From Artemia franciscana (taxonomy: Eukaryota > Arthropoda > Branchiopoda > Anostraca > Artemiidae), in contig NC_088873.1 of the NCBI RefSeq assembly GCF_032884065.1, positions 26,335,658-26,399,657 of the forward strand: DNA of 64,000 bases, read 5' to 3'. This document shows positions 9,253-20,900 of the stretch, in pieces. Within the stretch, counting starts at the first letter, position 1; the number at the start of each line of letters is the position of its first letter. The notes under the pieces were generated by a model, which did not search any database, was not told where the DNA came from, and worked only from the letters and a program-made list of their open reading frames with translations. The translations under genes and the position numbers were made by a program.

Positions 9253-10925
9253 TTTGTATCAAACAGTTCGTGGTAACGAACTGTAGTAAGGAGCAACCCG
9301 GCTCAATAGTAACCAAAACTCTAAAAAATAGAATTTTATACCAATAGTTATATCAAAAGAATTGCATTTTAATGCTGATTTTAAATATATAAGTTTCATC
9401 AAGATCGGTTATACCCATCAAAAATTACGAGCCTGAGAAAATTTGCCTCATTTTAGAAAATATGGGGAAACACCCCCTAAAAGTCATACAATCTTAACAA
9501 AAATCCCACCATCAAATTTAGCGTATCAGAGAACCTTGTAGTAGAAGTTTTAAGCTCCTATCTACAAAAATGTAGAATTTCGCATTTTTTGCCAGAAGAC
9601 AGATCACGGATGCGTGTTTATTTGTTTTTTTGTTTGTTTTTTTCCCAGGGGTGATCGTATCGACTGAGTGGTCCTAGAATGTCACGAAAGGGCTCATTCT
9701 AATGGAAGTTACAAGTTCTAGTGCCCTTTTAAAGTGATCAAAAAATTGGAGGGCATCTAGGCCCCCTCCCATGCTCATTTTTTCCCAAAACTCAATGGAT
9801 CAAAGTTCTGAGATAGCCATTTTATTCACCATAGTCGAAATACCTAATAACTATGTCTTTAGGGACGACTTACTCCCCCGCAGTCCCTGTGGGAGGGACT
9901 GCAAGTTACACACTTTGACCTGTGTTTACATATAGTAATGATTACTGGGAAGTGTACATACGTTCTCAGGGGGATTTTTTTGGTTTAGGGGGGGAGAGTT
10001 GAGGAGGGGGGTTACGTGGAAGGATATCTCCATGGAAAAACTGCTCATGGGGGAAGAGAATCTCAATGAAGGATTTTCAGGATTTTCTAGCATTATTTGA
10101 AAAAACAATGAAAAAATAAATATGGAAAGTTTTTTCTACTGAAAGTAAGGAGTAGCATTAAAACTTAAAAAGGACAAAAATTATTACGCATATGGGGTTT
10201 ACCCCCTCGTTTTAGTAATTTCAACTATTTATTCTACGGCCTTTGTGATTCAGATGTCATTCTTAAGGAATTGGGACAAAATATAAGCTTTAGTGTAAAG
10301 AGCGAGGTATAGACGAGGGTTGAACCCCCTCATATATGCAATAAAAACATACGAATATAGAAGTTCGTTACGTAAGTTAATTCATAAGTTACGTATATTT
10401 TTTACCAATGAAAACGTTTGTAAAAAATTAAAAGTTCTAGCTGCTTTTTTAAGTAATCAAAAAAATTGGAGGGCAACTAGGCCTCCTTCCTCGCTCCTTT
10501 TTCTCAAAAACTTCCTAAAATTTTCAAAATTGCAATTAACTAATATGCTATTTTTTTTTTTTTTTTATGTGTGGAGAGCCAAGATCAAAACATGCTTTAA
10601 TTCAAAAACCTCCAGAAATTAAATTAAAAAACAAGTTTTTTTTTAAATGAAAGTAAGGAGCAACATTAAAACTTAAAACGAACAGAAATTATTCTGTATA
10701 TGTTAGGGGCTTTTCCCCCTTAACACCCCGCTCTTTATGCTAAAGTTTCTTTCTGTTTTAAAAATAGAGTTAAGAGAAAGAGTCAAACTTTAGCGTAAAG
10801 AGCGAGGTGTTAAGGAGGAAAAGCCCCTAACATATACGGAGTAATTTCTGTTCGTTTTAAGTTTTAATGTTTCTCCTTACTTTCATTAAAAAAAAACTTG
10901 TTTTTTTTTATTTAGTTTTCTTAAG
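9253..10925. mobile_element. Foldback element, copy 2 (left arm plus centre only)
   Basis: The left arm starts TATCAAACAGTTCGTGGTAACG and follows the same order as copy 1: the AAAATTACGAGCCTGAG block (9,420), the ATCGTATCGACTGAGTGGTCC block (9,653), GGGCATCTAGGCCCCCTCCCA (9,752), the AGGAGTAGCATTAAAACTT block (10,148), then a central palindrome at 10,637-10,905. The right arm is absent after about 10,925, so the copy is a half element. Confidence 0.8.
10637..10905. repeat. Central palindrome of foldback copy 2
   Basis: GAAAGTAAGGAGCAACATTA (from about 10,650) is mirrored by AATGTTTCTCCTTACTTTCA (near 10,880), and TATGTTAGGGGCTTTTCCCC by GGAAAAGCCCCTAACATATA. Arms are about 100 bp. It is equivalent to 7,051-7,270 in copy 1 but differs in the loop sequence. 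Confidence 0.8.
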
Positions 10926-10989
10926 GCACTAGGAGGATCAATGTACTCTGAACAAAACTGAATGACAATTTCATCGGAAAAGCCAGTAT

Positions 10990-11225
10990 GAGGAGTTGGC
11001 GACCACCTATGGCTGTCACCGGACGTATTATAAAGGTTTTTGGAGCCAAAATGGGTTAGCAAAAAACGTTGTTGACCTTCAAAACTATGTTGAGGGGTTG
11101 AAGACCCCCTATGGCAATCGTCTGACGTATTACAAGGGTTCTTGGAACCAAAATGGGTTACCTACAAATGCAGTTGAACCTCAAAAGCGGGTTTAGGAGT
11201 TAGCAACTCCAAATGGCCTGCATCT
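10990..11225 (+). repeat. 102-bp tandem repeat that stays open (34-residue unit)
   Basis: Unit starts are at 10,990, 11,092 and 11,194; the third unit is cut at about 11,220. The period of 102 bp keeps one plus-strand frame open from 10,996 to 11,196. Each unit reads like TTYGCHRTYYKGFWSQNGLA or its variant TPYGNRLTYYKGSWNQNGLP. Substitutions between units are often conservative (F/S, S/N, A/P). This may be a piece of a repetitive gene or a chance open minisatellite; no start context or family was recognised. Confidence 0.6.
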
Positions 11226-11361
11226 TAATTGATACCTAATGATTCCAGGTGCAAAAGGGATAGGGACCTGATCGGATTTGTTGATAGCATACTGCTAGGA
11301 TCAAAGCCTTAAAGGATACTGATCTTTCGAGTCTGTCTAATGTCCAATATTTTTAATAGAA

Positions 11362-11516
11362 ATTTTGACATATTTATTTTACCACTGTAATAACTGTAAC
11401 AACCAACAGTATTTCTAGCAAAGATAAGGCAATTATATTATATTTTGACATATTTATTTTACCACTGTAATAACTGTAACAACCAACAGTATTTCTAGCA
11501 AAGATAAGGCAATTAT
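11362..11516. repeat. Identical 75-bp direct duplication, 80-bp period
   Basis: Bases 11,362-11,436 and 11,442-11,516 are the same over 75 nt, starting ATTTTGACATATTTATTTTA and ending AAGATAAGGCAATTAT. The absence of differences suggests a very recent duplication. No function is apparent. Confidence 0.9.
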
Positions 11517-13331
11517 CTCACATTTTCTAAGGCAGACATTTTCTCACATTTTTCTTGCTATTTCTCCTAAGTGTGGTGTTTTATTCAAATATTTTTGGAC
11601 TATCTTTCCCATTTTAAAAACTATCTAGCTATACTGTAAAGTTCTTTTTTAGCAGGTTTTATGTCAAACTTGTGACACTCAGGCTTGAATCTGTCTCGGG
11701 GTAAGTTCTGGAAAATTAGAAAATTAGCAACAGCCGCTTCATATCAAATTAATTAGGCAAGTCTATCATCGTTAAAGAGGATTGACTCAAACCTTAGAGC
11801 GAAAATATTTAGCGAAATATTATCACTGTCCATTTTTTCGATATTGTTTTAAAGCTTTTTTAAACATAATTATTCGTCTTTGCAAGTATACGGTAATAAC
11901 TGTATTGTTAATATGAACTTCTGTAAATTACAACTTTGATAGTACCGAGTTTCGAAACAGTTAAGACATGAAATGAATATGCCATTACAAACTGATCTTT
12001 TTTCATCTGTGCAGGAATTTTAAATTAATTTTTTTCGTGGAAGGGGGAAGCAAAAGCTTCCAGGAGTTTCAATATTGCAGAAAACTATATTTTCAAAATT
12101 TTTTTCAAGCAAAATTCCCTTGTCAGCACATGTTTCATTCCTGCGCACTTAGAAAACCTAACTAAGCTTACATTTACCCAGATTTAATTGGACTGTATAG
12201 TCCCGTCCTCAAATTTGACAATAATCTGTGCCTTTGAGATAGAGACGGAAAGAATAAATACGTGGAAAAAACAAACAAATGTGACACAGTCGCGCCATTT
12301 CCAGACAAATGTGATTTTTTTCTTAAGTTCAATTATCCTAAAACTCTAGTCACTAAGGAATGCTATGACATGGGGAGATGGGATTCATGAGGCATTTATT
12401 TTTATGAGAATTCGGGAAAGAAACTTTTCAGTGACGTTAGGAACTAAATTTCTCAAGTTATGACTCACTGGGAAATAAGAAGAAAGGTATCCAATTAATA
12501 ATCGTGAAAAGTGAAGGAGTGGCACCTAGTAAATGAAAATATCTATGGGCGCTACACTCATACGATGTTAGATCAAGACTGGTGTCTCTTTTTAAATCTA
12601 GGAAATTCCCAACTCTTACTTCAGGTGATATATTGTCGTTACCATAAAGTATATAAGATAAAAAAAAATTCCAAAGAATCTTTTTTTAAGGAAAAGTAAA
12701 GAGCCATATTTAAACTTAAGATGAACATAAATAAATTAAAGTAAAAATTAAAACTTAAAACGACCGGAAATTACTATCTATGAAGAAATGAAATCATATG
12801 AAAAAATGAACAATCATATCAAACATAAAGATAATAGATACTGAGATAGATGAATAATTAAACCCTATAATGAGTAAAAATCAAAATAAATAATCAATTC
12901 ACACTGAAAACAAACATTTACAGACAGAATTAGGCTACTGCGCTCCTCCCCCTAGTTCGGCTGTGATAATTAAAAGTGTGGCATATGCCTTTTTGGTCGA
13001 AAATGAGTTATGTATGTGTTGTGGGCTAACTCAGCACGAGGAATTAAATAGTGCAGTCAGAATTATCATACCGCAGTCATAAATTATCATATAAAACTAT
13101 CTCATACCGTTACGAAGATAAAAAAAGACACATGCGTCACTTTTGGACGTGATTTGAATAACCAAAAAGAAGACACGTGCAGAGCACACGTCTCCTTTTT
13201 GACCCTTTGTTCTTCAAACTTTGATATTCGACATATATCTCTTATTGGTTTAAGAATTAACCGTATTTCAGCATGATCATCAAGATTTAAAGAAAAGAAG
13301 AAACAGTATTTGTAATGTGATAGAGAGTACA
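11517..13331. other. AT-rich non-coding stretch
   Basis: No coding motif is recognised. A segment around 12,810-12,870 (ATCATATCAAACATAAAGATAA) matches 18,470-18,530, so a short dispersed AT-rich repeat is present. Short open frames here look random. Confidence 0.5.
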
Positions 13332-15980
13332 ATGCATTCTAGAAGCCTTGCACTTGTCCAAAAAGCAATTCAAATAGCAAAGAATAGAGAAATTAGGAGA
13401 CAACTGCGAACTCAGCTTTCAGCCCAGAGCTGGGGAATTCATGACGATGCAATTTGCTTTGGTTATTAACTTGATATTCAAGGTATGGACACGGAAATTA
13501 AGAACAATGATGATCAGGAAAACAGAAAAATCTTTCCCTAAATTTAAGTGATCTTGAGTTTTTGCCTGATGGAGATATACTTGATTTGGACATGGTTCAG
13601 AGCCTGTATTGTGATAAAAATCCTGAGACGCAACACTCAGACAATGGAAAAGACGTGAAACCTAACGTATTTGAAATTATGTGCAGTAATGTCAATGCCA
13701 GTATTCCAAATTCAGACCTCTACAAAGATGAAAAAACCAAATAGTTTCTCACCTGTGCCTGGAAAAATGGGAAATTTAGTAGCTTATTCAGACACTGACG
13801 AAGCTTCTAGCATTGGTTCAGATGAGCATTTGCCAGTGGAGGAAAGTTAAAGCAGGAGTAGCAGAAGTGAGAAAAAATGCAACAGAAAAGACAAAAGAAT
13901 GAAAAAGTGCAGAGCAGAAAGAACAGAAAAACGCATGTAGTCAAGGAAAACTCAGATGAGCTGGAGCAAAGCCCTATTAGAGAACAAGAAAAATATTTAT
14001 ATCAGATCAGTTCTCATACATTCAAAAGAGAAAAAGAAAAGGGAAGCAAGAAGTATAGCAAGAAGGGAAGCAAGTAAAAGTATAGACAAAGCCAAATCGA
14101 AGAGGCATTTTTGAAATAAGGAATGCTCGGCTAACTGCAAAAGGAAATGTTTCTTGTTACCTAGGGAAATGAGGAAGGATATCCACCACAAACACTATGC
14201 TCAGGATTACGAGGAACGCCCTAACCTATTCAAGGCCAATGATGGAGCTTGTGAATATTTTCAGGAGAAGGGTGAAATTGGATGGTCATATATCACCCAA
14301 GAAAAAACTTTGTTATAAATATTTCTTACGTCTAAAGTCAGCTGATAATTGTAGTACAGAATCGCTACATGTAAGGGTCTCCAGAAAAACATTTATTGCT
14401 AACACTGGGATATAATAGTAGGAAGCGGATTGAGAGAATCTGCGAGAGGACTGTCAATGAATCTTTTACTTTTCCGGTCAGGGAGTGAAGTGGTAGACAA
14501 AAGCAACAGCAAAAAGTGCTTATAATCACACATATTGAGTCCTTCAGACCATACAAGCCACATTATCGACGAAAACAGTCCAAATGTGAGATATTTACCA
14601 AGATAAGTCGCTGTTCAGTTCATGCTAGATTATTGTAAGAAAATCCATCCAAATAGAAAATACTCTCGTGTTTCTTATGCCGCTGTTATGCACAGCGTAA
14701 ATGCATCTTTGAAAATCCCAAAGAATGATACCTGCGAACTTTGCAACACAATGTAAAACAAAGAACAAAATGAACGGCTAGGTCAATCAGACAAGGATGT
14801 AATGGAAAATCATAAGCAAATGGCACAGAAAGCACGACAGGAGCTAGAAAAAGCTCCACATCACCCTCATGGGTGAAAAAAAGCGATGTGCATGATATGC
14901 AAAAAGTACTTCTGCTGCCGATTGTGCCAAAAACCAAGGAGTCACACAAACTTCACTAGTCGTCTATTAGTCTTCAATAAGACATTTGCTGTTTAAAATG
15001 AGGAAGAAGTGTGCCCGAGATAGCATATTGTATAGTGTGGCATGAAGGCATCTATGGCAGAACTGCTGACCGTATGGTCTCAGCCATATACAGTATAATC
15101 CGTGAGCTACGAGGAGTGAAAGAATTCGTTTTGTGGTGCGACAATCGCTCGGCCCAAAATAAAACTTAGATTCTTCTTAGTGAACTTGTTTCCATGGTGA
15201 ATCACAGCTGGGGACCTAACATCAGCTTGAAGTACCTTTATATAATAGAAAATCATAATAAAATTGCACAGAAAGCAAGACAGGAGGTAGAAAAAATTGC
15301 ACATCACCCGAATGGGGTGGAAAAAGTGGTGTGCAGTTTTGATATGCAAAAACTGCTTCTGCTGCCCATAATGCCAAAAATCAAGTATTCACACTTCACT
15401 AGCCGTCAAGTAGTCTTCAAAGAGACTTTTGCTGCTTTAAAATCACGAAGAAGTGTGCCCGAGATGGCATATTGCATAGTGTGGCATGAAGCCATCTACG
15501 GCAGAACTGCTGATCGTATGTGCTCAGCCATGAACAGTCGAATCCGTGAGCTACAGCAAATGAAAGAATTTGTTTTGTGGTGTGACAATTGCTTGGCCCA
15601 AAACAAAATTGGATAAAGTTTAGTGAAAATGTTTGCATCGTGAATCAGAGTTTCAAACCCAACACTAGCAGCTTGGAGTACCTTACCAAGAGTCATACAG
15701 TAATGATGACACCCTGATGCAAAATTGCAGGAGAAACACTCGTGTAAAGGTTCTGGACACAATAGGATTTCTCATTTAGAAAAGTGAGAAGTCAATTGCA
15801 AAAGGAATTCGATCATGTTGAAAAGAATTGTGCAGGTTACTTTTCAAAAGGTTAGAAAGACCTAACCTACAAGTACGATTTTGACGACTCTTTACAACGT
15901 TTTGATTTCCTGAAATTGAAATCGAAGCGCAGGAAAGATAGATCAGAGAACGTAAAGGGTCCAAGAGAAAAAAAAAAACA
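13332..15980 (+). pseudogene. Decayed DDE-transposase-like gene of an invertebrate repeat family
   Basis: Protein pieces appear in order across several frames. A start MHSRSLALVQKAIQIAKNR is at 13,332, then an acidic/polar linker, a Lys/Arg-rich stretch (13,877-14,077), and a Cys-rich piece with KCKGNCFLLPREMRKD (about 14,125). VRVSRKTFIANTGI follows (14,371-14,412), then FDMQKLLLLPIMP with HFTSRQVVF (15,339-15,420) and IVWHEAIYGRTADR (15,477-15,518), and finally FVLWCDNCLAQNK (15,570-15,608). From memory this layout (zinc-like Cys block, 'FLxTLGI', 'FDLQKxLPxP', 'WHExxxGR', 'xDxCxxQN') matches a repetitive, transposase-like family common in arthropod and cnidarian genomes. The superfamily name is uncertain. 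There are many stops, and an internal 441-bp duplication proves inactivity. Confidence 0.6.
14806..15685 (+). repeat. 441-bp tandem duplication inside the transposase remnant
   Basis: Bases 14,806-15,238 and 15,247-15,685 are homologous from GAAAATCATAA to GGAGTACCTT or its equivalent, at roughly 80-85 percent by eye. The left unit has more stops, the right unit keeps one frame open (15,194-15,616). Both contain the FDMQK or equivalent, WHE..GRTADR and WCDN blocks. Confidence 0.85.
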
Positions 15981-16899
15981 ATTCTGTGACTATTCCTACA
16001 CTTTTCTCTCGAGCAGAAAAATCAATTTTGGCTTGACTTGCCAGTGAATGAAGGGTCACCTGATCTAAACGCGTGTTTTGAAGGATGCCAAAGTGGTGAT
16101 ATGCAAACAACAACCAAATAAGCTTCTTTATTTTTCATTTCTTCTTGCAGATTTGAGTAAAAGTAGCTTAAATAGAATTTGCACTAATCACAACAATTAT
16201 TTTTTCCACTGTGGAACACAACGAATCGTAAACTTGTTTTGTCATTATTTTGATTTCATCACTTTCGTGCGTCTTGAACAAGTAAATCTTTCACTGTTCC
16301 AAAGAGATTTTTTTAATTATTTTGTTCATCATATTTTTCTTTTTTATTATTCAAAATTCATTCAAGAAGTTGTGCCAATGAATCCGTTCCTTATTTTTTT
16401 TCTTTTGTGTCATTTGAATTAAAACAATTATATTGTCTGAAATCCTACAGTACAAAAAGAAAAAGAAGAGGCTACGAATGGGTAGTCAGAAGAGGTTGAG
16501 TTTTAAAGTACTTTGATGAAAGGATGGTCTTTAGGAGAATAGATACCAAAAGCAGGTTCAGGTATGTCCGGTCCAATAGAATAAATAAAAATAATCACAT
16601 TCCGGCAGGTTCGTGCAATTGATTTTTGATTGAACCAAGGGAAAGAAAAAAGGAACCAAGAGAGAAAAAGTAGCACTGGATCAAGTCTCTTTAACTTCAA
16701 CGGAACAGGGTTCGAATGTAAATTAAATATCGAAATGAATCACGGAGGCAGTGACTGACAGTCACTGCCTCTACTGACAGTGCGAACAAAACGGCCAGAT
16801 TCTTTCAGGTCTTGTTGTAGTTCCGAATGACAGGACGGGGATTATTTTATGGAGTTAAAACATGGGGGATTTCATTTTTGAGGAGACTATCATTATATA
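15981..16899. other. AT-rich spacer with an 11-bp perfect hairpin
   Basis: No gene is seen. At 16,745-16,771 a perfect hairpin has arms GAGGCAGTGAC and GTCACTGCCTC with loop TGACA. Frames in this stretch lack any recognisable motif. Confidence 0.55.
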
Positions 16900-18095
16900 T
16901 ACGAGTGAACGAGGCTGAGTCGGAGGATTTTTCAATAAGCTGCGGAGTACCCCTAGACTCCCCTCTCTTGGCCCCTTGCTATTAGCGATTTATATAAATG
17001 ATCTTCAACACGCACTTTCTGAGTTGGTAACGGATCTGAGTGAAGAGACTGCATATACAAACCAAGAAAATCACTCGTTCTTTTTGCCGACGACACTAAC
17101 CATTCAGTTATGGCACCTACTGAGCGTCAAATTTTGTCCTTAATGAAGGAAGATATGATCCGCATAGAGATGTGGTTGAGACTTAACCAGCTCAAATTTA
17201 ATTACAAGTCTGCCTTTATCGTTTTTGGGAGAACGGCAAACTATTAACCCTGGCAGAAAGAACTTTTTACTGATGAATCAGTAATATCACAAAGGTTTAG
17301 GCGTTCTGATTGATGAAACAATGCGTTTTTCAGAACACATTCAGTGCGTATCCTCGAAGATTGCAAGAAACATAGGATGTTAAGAAAACTGAAATACCAG
17401 TTTCCTCAATGAGTGTTAAGGATGCTTTATTTTCCAGTAGTCCATCAATATTTATTGTAATGTTTGTTCGATATGGTCTAATGAATTTTCGACCCATCTT
17501 AAGTAGTCACGGTCATTACAAAACCAAGCGACGAGAGTGATATATGCGGTGAAGAGCCGAACTTCTGTAAAATCCATATACTCTTGTGTCCAAATACTGC
17601 CGTTCTCTGGATTAAGTAAGTTTTTTAAGATTTTGTTTATGTTTAATATTATTGAATCATATTGAGCCGGTTCGTTTTCAGAATATGTTTTGAATATGCG
17701 GATCCTCACATTTATGGAACTACACAGGTAAGTCAGTATAGGAGACCATTGAAGGGGTCGACAAGATCGGTATTTTCTAGTCACCATGCTCCTCCAGCGC
17801 TATGGAATGGGTTGCCTTTTTTTGTTGAAAAATGAGTTAGATAGGACTGCTTTCCGTAGCCAGTTGAGACGTCATTGCCTGTATGAGGTTGAGTTTTGAT
17901 CTTATTTTTCTCTCTCTCTTGAGCAGAATTATAGTATTGTGTTGGTATGTTGGTAGATGGAAGGTGCGGTAACCCGATGCATATGTGCAATGTACAGTGT
18001 TCTAGGAGTAGCCATACAAACCCAGAATACTGGGCTTCGCGCTTTTTCCGTCTATATTAGTTATGTAATAAAGATTTCAATTATAAAAAAGTAGT
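16900..18095 (+). mobile_element. 5'-truncated non-LTR retrotransposon (LINE-C)
   Basis: RT pieces are readable with frameshifts: SISCGVPL, LGPLLLAIYINDL (about 16,970-17,010), LVLFADDTNHSV with the catalytic DD (17,089-17,125), LGVLIDETMRFSEHI (about 17,300) and MLRKLKYQF (17,377). The post-RT region follows (HQYLLYCLFD, RVIYAVKSRTSVKSIY, ALWNGLPFFV, AFRSQLRRHCLYEVE; to about 17,900). The 3' end has AATAAAG at 18,067 and then trinucleotide repeats. GVPQGSxLGP-xxFxxYINDL and FADD are standard non-LTR RT motifs; upstream domains are missing. It is a decayed fragment. Confidence 0.75.
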
Positions 18096-18400
18096 TGTAG
18101 ATGTAGTAATAGTAGCAGTATTAGTGGTAATAGTAGTAGTAGCAGTAGTGGAGGTAGTAGTAGCAATAGCAGCAGAAGCAGTAGCAGCAGTCAAAGTTGC
18201 AGTCACAATCCGATCAATTAGTAGTTTCTGTAGTTACAAGTAGTCACAGTTAAAGTTGCAAACAGTTACAATCTAATAGCAGTCACAGATGCAAATAGTC
18301 ATAATCTAGTAGTACTCACAGGTAGTTACACAGTCGCAGTTGCAAATAGTCACAGTAACAGACACAAGTAGTTGCATACGCAATCCAAAATTCATGCAAC
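18096..18400. repeat. Degenerate GTA/GCA trinucleotide and AGTCACAGTT repeats
   Basis: Starts with (GTAGTA/GCAGTA)n at 18,096-18,195 and passes into a looser repeat of words such as AGTCACAGTTGCAAATAGT to 18,380. It lies directly after the poly-A-like end of LINE-C and may have grown from its tail. Confidence 0.7.
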
Positions 18401-18409
18401 TAATAAAAA

Positions 18410-19260
18410 AAAAATTGATTACGATTAAAGAGTAAAAAAAAACTAAAAACAAATGAAATTTAAAATAAATGATCATATCAAACATAAAGATAACAGATAC
18501 GAATACAAATGAATAGATAATTCTTAAAACGAGAAAAGGTTTTAAAGCTTAGTACGTCACTTGAATTTTGTGGAAAACTATGTGGATTTTGAACAGTGTG
18601 CTTTAATTTCTGAAACATCGACGACAAATAAAAAATAAATCACAATAATAATCAAGATAAAAGGAAAAAATTAATGAAAATAAACTGAATATTTAATATA
18701 TGCTGTTACCGCCAGAAAATCTCAGTAAGTCAAGAAAAAGTAAAAAAAAATAGTAAGAAAAGTAGAAAAGTAAGGAAATTTTTTTATTTTCCCGTGTTAT
18801 AAAAATAAAAGAAATGTTTTCATTGAAGCGCAAACGCTTTCGGAATTTTACGATTAGGGATGGTGGAGGGAAGTAGTAGCCAACCATCTAATTGCAATAA
18901 TTTTTGTTGGTCTAAGATTTAACTTGAATATCCAGTTTGATTTTCACTCGTTTAAAGATTTATTTGTTCATCTATATCAGTATCTGTTGTGTTTATGTTT
19001 ACTATGATCATTATGTTCGATTTGAGTTTCACTAAATAGTAATTTCTGCTCGTTTTGAGTTTAAATTATTATAAAACTTTATTTCTACTGGTATTAAGTT
19101 TAATAAGGCTCTCCAATTATCTTTGGAAAACTTTGTTTTCGGAGTGTTTTTTGAAATTAATTTATGTTTTATTTGAAAGTTTCAACCTAGGTCCTGAAGA
19201 AATAAGCAAACGGCGCAATTATTTAAAACTCAGCCGGCTTCAGGGCAAAATCTAAGGGTT
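18410..19260. repeat. Dispersed AT-rich repeat family R (copy 1)
   Basis: Words such as ATCATATCAAACATAAAGATAA (18,472) and AGTAATTTCTGCTCGTTTTGAG (19,038) recur at 12,810-12,870 and 42,590-43,020 with mismatches, and 19,030-19,180 aligns by eye with 42,885-43,020. The family's class is unknown. No coding motif is visible. Confidence 0.5.
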
Positions 19261-20123
19261 CACTAATCAATAGCTGTAAAGCATCAAGAGCGATCCAGTT
19301 CAAAGCACCTTACTTGGTGACTAATGAATTGTTCAAATGCTGTTTACGGTATAGCAATACAAGACGGTATTAAAATAAGAAGTCGGTAAAAATTGTCATC
19401 ATGTTTGTAGAATTAATTGCCCAACTCCTTCAAAAAATGACATTTACGCCTCTGTTGTTATCGAATAAAATTTCAAAGGGATTTTATGAAAAAGGGTGGG
19501 TTACAAATGATCACGATTACTAGTTTTCCTGTTGAAGTACGTAAGAATTTGTTGTCTGCGAGAAGTAGGATTTCTGAACACCTTTATCTTTGTTTTAACT
19601 TTATAAGCCTATAAATATTTCTAAAATCTTTTTTCATTGCATTTTCCTTAACAAATGTATTGCTGTAATAGGAGTTCCATTTCTGGGCATCAATTATTGG
19701 CCGTGTCAGACAAGTGGTATCTTTCCTTTTATTTTCAGTTCATTTTATTTCTAAAGAAAAATCATGACTTTCAAATATTCCTGAGATATAGTTGAAATGA
19801 AATAGACATGTCCTATTGGGCGAGAATTAAGGAGAGCACTGAAAGCAGCGTTAATCAAAATATCTATTTTTTCTGTCTTTTTCTTTTTCTGTAATAATCA
19901 TACGCAAAATATGTTTGGGTGGTATAAAAAAAGCATAAACTTGTTACTTTTTGAACTTTTACAACCCTCTACTCTCCCCATGTCTTCCAACTGAAGCACA
20001 AAAAAGGTGCAATGGTACTTAGATTAGAAAGGGAGACAGCAATAAATGTTCAGTCAATATTATCCTCTGATTTAATTATTTCTATCATTTTATTTGTACT
20101 ATTCCTGCTTCTATCTATTTTAG
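19261..20123. other. AT-rich spacer, nothing recognised
   Basis: No coding motif or repeat identified. The last 50 bases form a strong pyrimidine tract that precedes the candidate exon at 20,124. Confidence 0.45.
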
Positions 20124-20177
20124 AAATGGAGTTGGTAGAATCGTTCCATTTACCGACGGAGAACGGGATTTCGGCAG
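20124..20177 (+). CDS. Candidate 54-nt internal exon of an unknown host gene
   Basis: A pyrimidine-rich tract ends in TTTTAG at 20,123, and the exon is followed by GTTAGT at 20,178, a good donor after CAG. The 54-nt interval is more GC-rich than its surroundings. One frame is open and reads NGVGRIVPFTDGERDFG; one other is stopped. The exon length is divisible by three, entering and leaving in the same phase. The gene was not recognised and no partner exons were found in the window. It could be a chance arrangement or an alternative exon of a plus-strand gene. Confidence 0.35.
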
Positions 20178-20204
20178 GTTAGTATTTCAATAGTTTCTCT
20201 TCGC

Positions 20205-20900
20205 AGCCTCTCCCCCCCCCCCTACATGACAGATAAGAATAATAGCAAAATAAACAAGACAATGAAATACTAAAGACAAGATTAAAATCAATTAATAAAT
20301 AATCGTTGGTAAGGAAGGAGACAAAAGATATATGATAAAACTGAGATAATTCCATAGTAGAAACAATCCAATGTTAGGTTGAAACATACTGTTTTTATTA
20401 GCTTATTTAAGCTAAACTTAAACAGAAGTAGCTATGCGTACAACCTCAAGAATTGTCGACTTCTTCTCAACCATAAAGATGTTTTCAATTAAAATTGTAA
20501 ACATTATGCGTGAATAAGGAATTACTTGCGAACCTGACTGATTTAGGTTCAGTTAGGTTCAGCCTCTCCCCCCCCCCATACATGAGAGATAAGAATAATA
20601 GCAAATAAACAAGACAATGAAATACTAAAGACAAGATTAAAATCAATTAATAAATAATCGTTGGTAAGGAAGGAGACAAAAGATATATGATAAAACTGAG
20701 ATAATTCCATAGTAGAAACAATCCAATGTTAGGTTGAAACATACTGTTTTTATTAGCTTATTTAAGCTAAACTTAAACAGAAGTAGCTATACGTACAACC
20801 TCAAGAATTGTCGACCTCTTCTCAACCATAAAGATGTTTTCAATTAAAATTGTAAACATTATGCGTGAATAAGGAATTACCTGCGAACCTGACTGATTTA
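20205..20900. repeat. 355-bp near-identical tandem duplication
   Basis: Copy 1 (20,205-20,545) and copy 2 (20,561-20,900) both begin AGCCTCTCCCCC and end CGAACCTGACTGATTTA, with only a few differences (for example in the C-run and at single bases). The short direct repeat GGTTCAGTTAGGTTCAG lies at the junction. It is non-coding by eye. Confidence 0.9.

Noticed and set aside
17452..17787. 111-codon minus-strand frame
   Set aside because: The plus strand carries the post-RT region of LINE-C here, so the minus frame is a shadow.
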